Below, in pieces: positions 60,307 through 64,000 of a DNA stretch of 64,000 nt. Origin of the DNA: Chromatocurvus sp046260765. GTDB lineage: Bacteria; Pseudomonadota; Gammaproteobacteria; Pseudomonadales; Halieaceae. Position numbers and translations under genes: made by a program. Each line of letters begins with the position of its first letter. Position 1 is the stretch's first letter. Location of the stretch: contig JBHEOO010000001.1 of the NCBI GenBank assembly GCA_046260765.1, positions 1-64,000 of the forward strand, in the 5' to 3' direction. The notes below the pieces were generated by a model that made no database searches, was not told the origin of the DNA, and saw nothing but the letters and a program-made list of their open reading frames with translations.

Positions 60307-62007
60307 ATGTACCAAGAACTCGACCAGGCCTGGAAGCAGCTGACGTCGCCGGGACAGATGTTTGAAATCACCACTGTCGAGGTTCGTGGTGTACCCCTGC
60401 GAGCTTATGCCAACGCGCCACCGTCTCTGCGGGAATTCTGGCTGTCCACCGCAGGTCACGGCGACAACGAGTATCTTGTTTACGGGAACGAGCGCTGCAC
60501 GTATCGAGAAGCGCACGCCTTCACGGCATCAATTGCCAACTGGCTCTCGGCCAATGGCGTGCAGCCGGGTGACCGTGTCGCGATTGCCATGCGTAATTAC
60601 CCGGAGTGGATGCTGGCTTACTGGGCGATAACCGCGATGGGCGCTGTCGTGGTCGGCATGAACGCCTGGTGGGTTGCCCGGGAAATGCACTTCGGTCTGG
60701 AAGATGCTGCGCCAAAAGTACTGATCGCCGACACGGAGCGACTGCAGCGTTATACTGAAATCCGCGACGATTTTGCCGACCTGAAGGTTGTCGGGGTTCG
60801 TGTTGAACACGATCTGCCCGACTGGGCGACCGACTGGTATGAGCTGATCAATGCGCCGGCTGAGATGCCGCAGGCGAGTATCGATCCCGATGACGACGCC
60901 TGCATATTCTACACCTCCGGGACGACCGGCAAGCCCAAGGGCGCCCAGCTGACGCACCGTGGCTGTGTGACCAATCTGCTCAACGTCGCTTTTGTGAATT
61001 CCGTGCAGCCTGCGGCGCTTGCGCTGGCCCGCGGTGAATCGCCCGGTTCGCAGTCTGCACCCGCGGTGCCGCGCGCCCTCATTGCGACGCCCCTGTTCCA
61101 TGTCACTGCCAACAACTGCGTGGCACATGCGGTGACGCTGGCGGGTGGCAAGATGGTGCATATGTACAAGTGGGACCCGGCGGAAGCGCTGCGACTGATC
61201 GAGGCCGAGAAGATCACCGCCTTTACCGCGGTTCCGATGATGGCCAGGGAAATCATGATGCACCCGGATTTTGCTACCCGGGACACCTCCAGCCTGCAAT
61301 CCATCGGTGGCGGCGGTGCTGCCATGCAGCCCGATCTGGTGGCAAAAGTTGGCGAGAATATGCGCAGTGCGCGACCGAATACCGGCTATGGTATGACGGA
61401 GACCTGCGGCATTATTGCCGCGGTCAGCGCCGAGTTTTTCGTGGACAGGCCAACCAGCGTGGGTCGCGCCCTGCCCACGCTTGAAGCACGCTGTGTTGAT
61501 CCATCGGGAGAACCTCTGCCCACTGGCGATATCGGCGAACTGGTGGTGCGTGGCTCGCCGGTTATAAAAGGCTATCTGAATCGGCCGGATGCCACGGCAG
61601 AGACCATCGTCAATGGCTGGCTGCATACCGGTGACATCGCCTACATGGATGACGACGGCTTCATCTATCTGGTCGATCGTGCCAAGGACATGGTGTTGCG
61701 CGGCGGCGAGAACGTGTACTGCGCCGAGGTGGAAAATGCGCTGTTTCACCACCCGGCGGTCGCCGAGTGCGTGGCTTTTGCGGTGCCGGACGAGCGACTC
61801 GGGGAAGAAGTGGGCGCCGCGGTTTACCTGGCGCCGGGTGAGTACGTTGATGCCGCTGGCCTGAGGGAACACTGCAAGGCGCATATCGCGCCCTACAAGG
61901 TGCCACGCTATCTGTGGTTTGTCGAACAGCCTCTGCCGCGCAATGCCAACGGCAAGTTCATCAAGCGGGACCTTCGTGACCAGCTGCGGGTAGAGGACGC
62001 CAGCTAG
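60307..62007 (+). CDS. Acyl-CoA synthetase (AMP-forming), long form
   Basis: The 566-residue enzyme has the A3 motif FYTSGTTGKPKGAQL near residue 200, a conserved T-G-Y-G-M-T-E-T (A5), T-G-D-I-A-Y-M-D-D-D-G (A7), D-R-A-K-D-M-V-L-R-G-G-E-N-V-Y (A8) and the final lysine in N-A-N-G-K-F-I-K. The sequence resembles class I fatty-acid or steroid-side-chain CoA ligases. The ATG at 60307 has AGGAG exactly six bases upstream; a TTG at 60301 is not used. It is divergent from the phosphotransferase-crotonase pair, with which it probably shares an acyl-CoA pathway. Confidence 0.92.
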   Translation: MYQELDQAWKQLTSPGQMFEITTVEVRGVPLRAYANAPPSLREFWLSTAGHGDNEYLVYGNERCTYREAHAFTASIANWLSANGVQPGDRVAIAMRNYPEWMLAYWAITAMGAVVVGMNAWWVAREMHFGLEDAAPKVLIADTERLQRYTEIRDDFADLKVVGVRVEHDLPDWATDWYELINAPAEMPQASIDPDDDACIFYTSGTTGKPKGAQLTHRGCVTNLLNVAFVNSVQPAALALARGESPGSQSAPAVPRALIATPLFHVTANNCVAHAVTLAGGKMVHMYKWDPAEALRLIEAEKITAFTAVPMMAREIMMHPDFATRDTSSLQSIGGGGAAMQPDLVAKVGENMRSARPNTGYGMTETCGIIAAVSAEFFVDRPTSVGRALPTLEARCVDPSGEPLPTGDIGELVVRGSPVIKGYLNRPDATAETIVNGWLHTGDIAYMDDDGFIYLVDRAKDMVLRGGENVYCAEVENALFHHPAVAECVAFAVPDERLGEEVGAAVYLAPGEYVDAAGLREHCKAHIAPYKVPRYLWFVEQPLPRNANGKFIKRDLRDQLRVEDAS

Positions 62008-62047
62008 GTGGCGGGTGTGATGGCTGCGCTCTTCGCATCGGACAAGC

Positions 62048-62578
62048 ATGTCTGATTCGGTGACGCCCCGAGCGCTTGACGCCAGCGGTCGCGAGGTCGT
62101 GAGGGCAGCGACCCGTAGGGTGACAGCGGCGGCAGCGGCAGCCATCGGGGTGGATCTTGCGCCTGTGCCTGTCGAGTTCGACCTCGCCGGGCGCAGTGCC
62201 GGTCAGTTTGTCGGCCGCGGCGCTTACTGCCTGATACGCTTCAATCCCTGGATTTTTGCGCGCTATTTCGAGGAGAATCTCGCCACTACCGTGCCGCATG
62301 AGGTGGCGCATTACGCGGTGTACCGCGCCTGGCCGGGCCGCCGGGTGAAGCCCCACGGTAGCGAGTGGCGGAGCATCATGCGCGCCCTGAATGTTGAGCC
62401 CTCCGTGACCTTTGACCTCGACCTGAGCGGCCTGCCGCGACGGCAGCAACGACGGCATCGCTATCACTGCGGTTGCAAGGAACACGACCTTTCCACAACA
62501 CGGCATAACCGGGTCAGTGCCGGCCGTGCCCGCTATGCGTGTCTGCAGTGCCGCCGCGAACTGCAGTACATCGGGTGA
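62048..62578 (+). CDS. SprT-like zinc metalloprotein
   Basis: The 176-residue protein has the SprT domain: the metalloprotease motif H-E-V-A-H with His84, Glu85 and His88, followed by W-R-S-I-M, and a C-terminal zinc ribbon with cysteines in Y-H-C-G-C and Y-A-C-L-Q-C-R-R. SprT proteins are related to the DNA-protein crosslink protease Spartan; the bacterial role is unclear. It follows the acyl-CoA synthetase by 40 bases. Confidence 0.88.
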   Translation: MSDSVTPRALDASGREVVRAATRRVTAAAAAAIGVDLAPVPVEFDLAGRSAGQFVGRGAYCLIRFNPWIFARYFEENLATTVPHEVAHYAVYRAWPGRRVKPHGSEWRSIMRALNVEPSVTFDLDLSGLPRRQQRRHRYHCGCKEHDLSTTRHNRVSAGRARYACLQCRRELQYIG

Positions 62579-62590
62579 ATGCGCTCGTGC

Positions 62591-64000
62591 TCAGGTGCTG
62601 ACGTCGAGCACCGCGCCCGCCAGAGTCCCATCATCGGCACTGGCACTGACGGTCAGGCGGTCCGCGGCGATGCCACCCTCGTTGACCAGGTAGCGTTTCA
62701 CCTCTGCCGCGCGCGCACGCACCAGCGCTTCCAGCGTTTGCCGGCTAATCCGGATGGCCGCCAGCACGGTTTCCCGCATGGCGTCAGTGCTGGGTTCTTC
62801 TGTTTCAGGTGCGGCGTCCTCGGGTTGTTGGCCTGCGGAAACGTCGTCATGTACTGCCGCGTAACGCGCCCTCAACGCGGCCTCCCACTCGGCGTTACGC
62901 GAAGCGAGAGCGTCAGCAGTCAGGCCATCGGCCAGTAATTGTTGCTCCAGCGCCTGTTCCTGTAACACGCGAACATCCGCCTGCGGGTCAATGCTTCCCC
63001 TCACCAGCACGCTGAGTGCCGGACGCTGCTCCAGCGCATCTGCCAGACTATTGAGCTTTGAGCGCGTGTCACCCTCGAGGATGGCCGATCCGGGCGCAAA
63101 AGCCATTTCCTGCAGGTTTTCACCGCTTCCAACCAGGTTTGCCAGAAAACGGAAGGGGGCCGTCACGGTCTTTGTCAGAATATTGCGCAGCGCGCGTCCA
63201 ATGATTTTGCCGAGCGAGAACTCGGGGCTTTCGATATTGCCGGTGATTGGCACTTCAAGATCAATGACACCGCGGGTGTCGGTGAGCAGGGCGAGTGCGA
63301 GCCTGAGTGGCAGGTCCACCGCGCGCTCGCTTTCGACTTGCTCCCCCAGCACCATCTGTGAGATCACCATGCGGTTGTCACCGCGCAGTCTGTCCCCGAC
63401 GAGTGAGTAGGCAAGATCCAGATTGAGTGTGCCGCTATCAATGGCATAGCCGGCGTAGGTGCCGGAGTAGGGGGTCAGGTTGGCAATGTCCACGCCGCGG
63501 AAGCGAGCGTTGACCTTCAATGCTGTGGTCTCGGCGAAGGGAGCCACTTCGCCGTCTATGGTCACCGGCGCGTAACCGTCAACGGATCCATTGAGCACCA
63601 GCTCGGTTGGCTTATCGGGGCGCGTACTGTCCAGCGAGCCGATAGTGCCCTCCAGCTGTTCTATGAGCGTGTGAAACGCAATCGGCAGTGATTCGTCCTC
63701 GAAGTCGATGCGTGCATCCGTAAGCTGCAGCCCGGCCGCCTGTATTGCCCAGTCGCTGATGTCGCTGTCTTCCGGCGTGTTCGCGGCGGTGTTCTCCGCC
63801 GGTGAGTCCCCGGCAGGCGTCGGGGCGCTATCTTCAGCCATATCAGATTCAGGCAGCGCCATCTGCGCATTGAGCCGACCATCGGGAAGGATATGCAGGC
63901 TGCCCTGGTAACCGTCCAACGTGACCTTTCCGACAGCGGCGGTCCGGGCCTGCAGGTTGACCTTTGCATCGGGAACGGTCAGCGATCGCCAGCTCAGTGC
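62591..64000 (-). CDS. DUF748-domain envelope protein, C-terminal part
   Basis: The reading frame is open from the right edge of the window to the stop at 62591, about 470 codons; the start is outside. The visible part has AsmA/DUF748-type beta-rich sequence (ADARIDFEDESLP-like blocks, L-K-V-N-A-R-F-R-G-V-D-I-A-N-L-T-P-Y), the typical D-L-E-V-P-I-T-G-N-I-E-S-P-E-F-S-L-G motif, then G-S-A-I-L-E with a C-terminal region resembling the OmpA-like tail of such proteins. An acidic, proline/threonine-rich linker interrupts it. Members are thought to help lipid movement between membranes; that role is not shown here. The TTG at 63919 is internal and not the start. Confidence 0.82.
   Translation of the reverse strand, partial: ALSWRSLTVPDAKVNLQARTAAVGKVTLDGYQGSLHILPDGRLNAQMALPESDMAEDSAPTPAGDSPAENTAANTPEDSDISDWAIQAAGLQLTDARIDFEDESLPIAFHTLIEQLEGTIGSLDSTRPDKPTELVLNGSVDGYAPVTIDGEVAPFAETTALKVNARFRGVDIANLTPYSGTYAGYAIDSGTLNLDLAYSLVGDRLRGDNRMVISQMVLGEQVESERAVDLPLRLALALLTDTRGVIDLEVPITGNIESPEFSLGKIIGRALRNILTKTVTAPFRFLANLVGSGENLQEMAFAPGSAILEGDTRSKLNSLADALEQRPALSVLVRGSIDPQADVRVLQEQALEQQLLADGLTADALASRNAEWEAALRARYAAVHDDVSAGQQPEDAAPETEEPSTDAMRETVLAAIRISRQTLEALVRARAAEVKRYLVNEGGIAADRLTVSASADDGTLAGAVLDVST

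Overview
The window is 64 kb of gene-dense, GC-rich chromosome from a gammaproteobacterium, most likely a marine member of the Halieaceae (OM60/NOR5 group) or a close relative. The evidence is the conserved run ndk-rlmN-pilF-ispG-hisS-yfgM-bamB-der, the suhB/trmJ/iscS neighbourhood, a type II secretion gspAB pair, a long Pseudomonas-type isocitrate lyase, and a bacteriochlorophyll pair (bchE-bchJ), which fits the aerobic anoxygenic phototrophs of that group. The genus is inference. I saw no tRNA, rRNA, insertion sequence, prophage or CRISPR array.

Layout. 1-2.6 kb: the end of a short-chain dehydrogenase gene, then bchE-bchJ on the minus strand behind a region with PpsR-like and FNR-like sites. 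2.6-12.4 kb: housekeeping genes tadA, mltF, purL, secD-secF and suhB. 12.5-22.8 kb: trmJ, a lone iscS (no iscR, iscU, iscA, hscBA or fdx), ndk, rlmN, pilF, ispG, hisS, yfgM, bamB, der. 22.8-26.1 kb: an operon of a repetitive DUF2807 envelope protein, a YtrA-type GntR regulator and an ABC exporter-like pair. 26.3-31.9 kb: isocitrate lyase with a clear terminator, an M24 peptidase, and an hxlR/class II aldolase/sstT operon. 31.9-35.7 kb: a minus-strand vitamin B12 operon (cobO-btuC-btuD-btuF) behind a cobalamin riboswitch with its own promoter. 35.7-44.8 kb: a DUF501 gene, uridine kinase plus nucleoside symporter, a GST-like protein, an exported S9 peptidase, a DAHP synthase, an exported MsrA, and a nitronate monooxygenase divergent from a PadR regulator. 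44.8-47.4 kb: gspA-gspB.

47.4-54.9 kb holds the most interesting locus: eight minus-strand genes that overlap or almost touch, read as DUF1445 protein, pxpA, pxpB, pxpC, DUF4392 protein, D-amino-acid aminotransferase, alanine racemase, exopolyphosphatase. DUF1445 and DUF4392 are the two halves of the mammalian D-glutamate cyclase DGLUCY, and PxpABC is the ATP-driven 5-oxoprolinase. The operon therefore reads as a route from D-alanine to D-glutamate to 5-oxo-D-proline and on to glutamate. It starts from a promoter covered by a 26-bp near-perfect palindrome.

54.9-62.0 kb: acyl-CoA metabolism (two acyl-CoA synthetases, a crotonase, an APH-like phosphotransferase) and a DUF3336 patatin-like lipase. 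62.0-64.0 kb: a SprT-like metalloprotein and the C-terminal part of a DUF748 envelope protein that runs off the right edge.

Start codons were chosen from Shine-Dalgarno spacing, overlap with the upstream gene and family N-termini. Family assignments are from recognised motifs and have not been checked by a database search.
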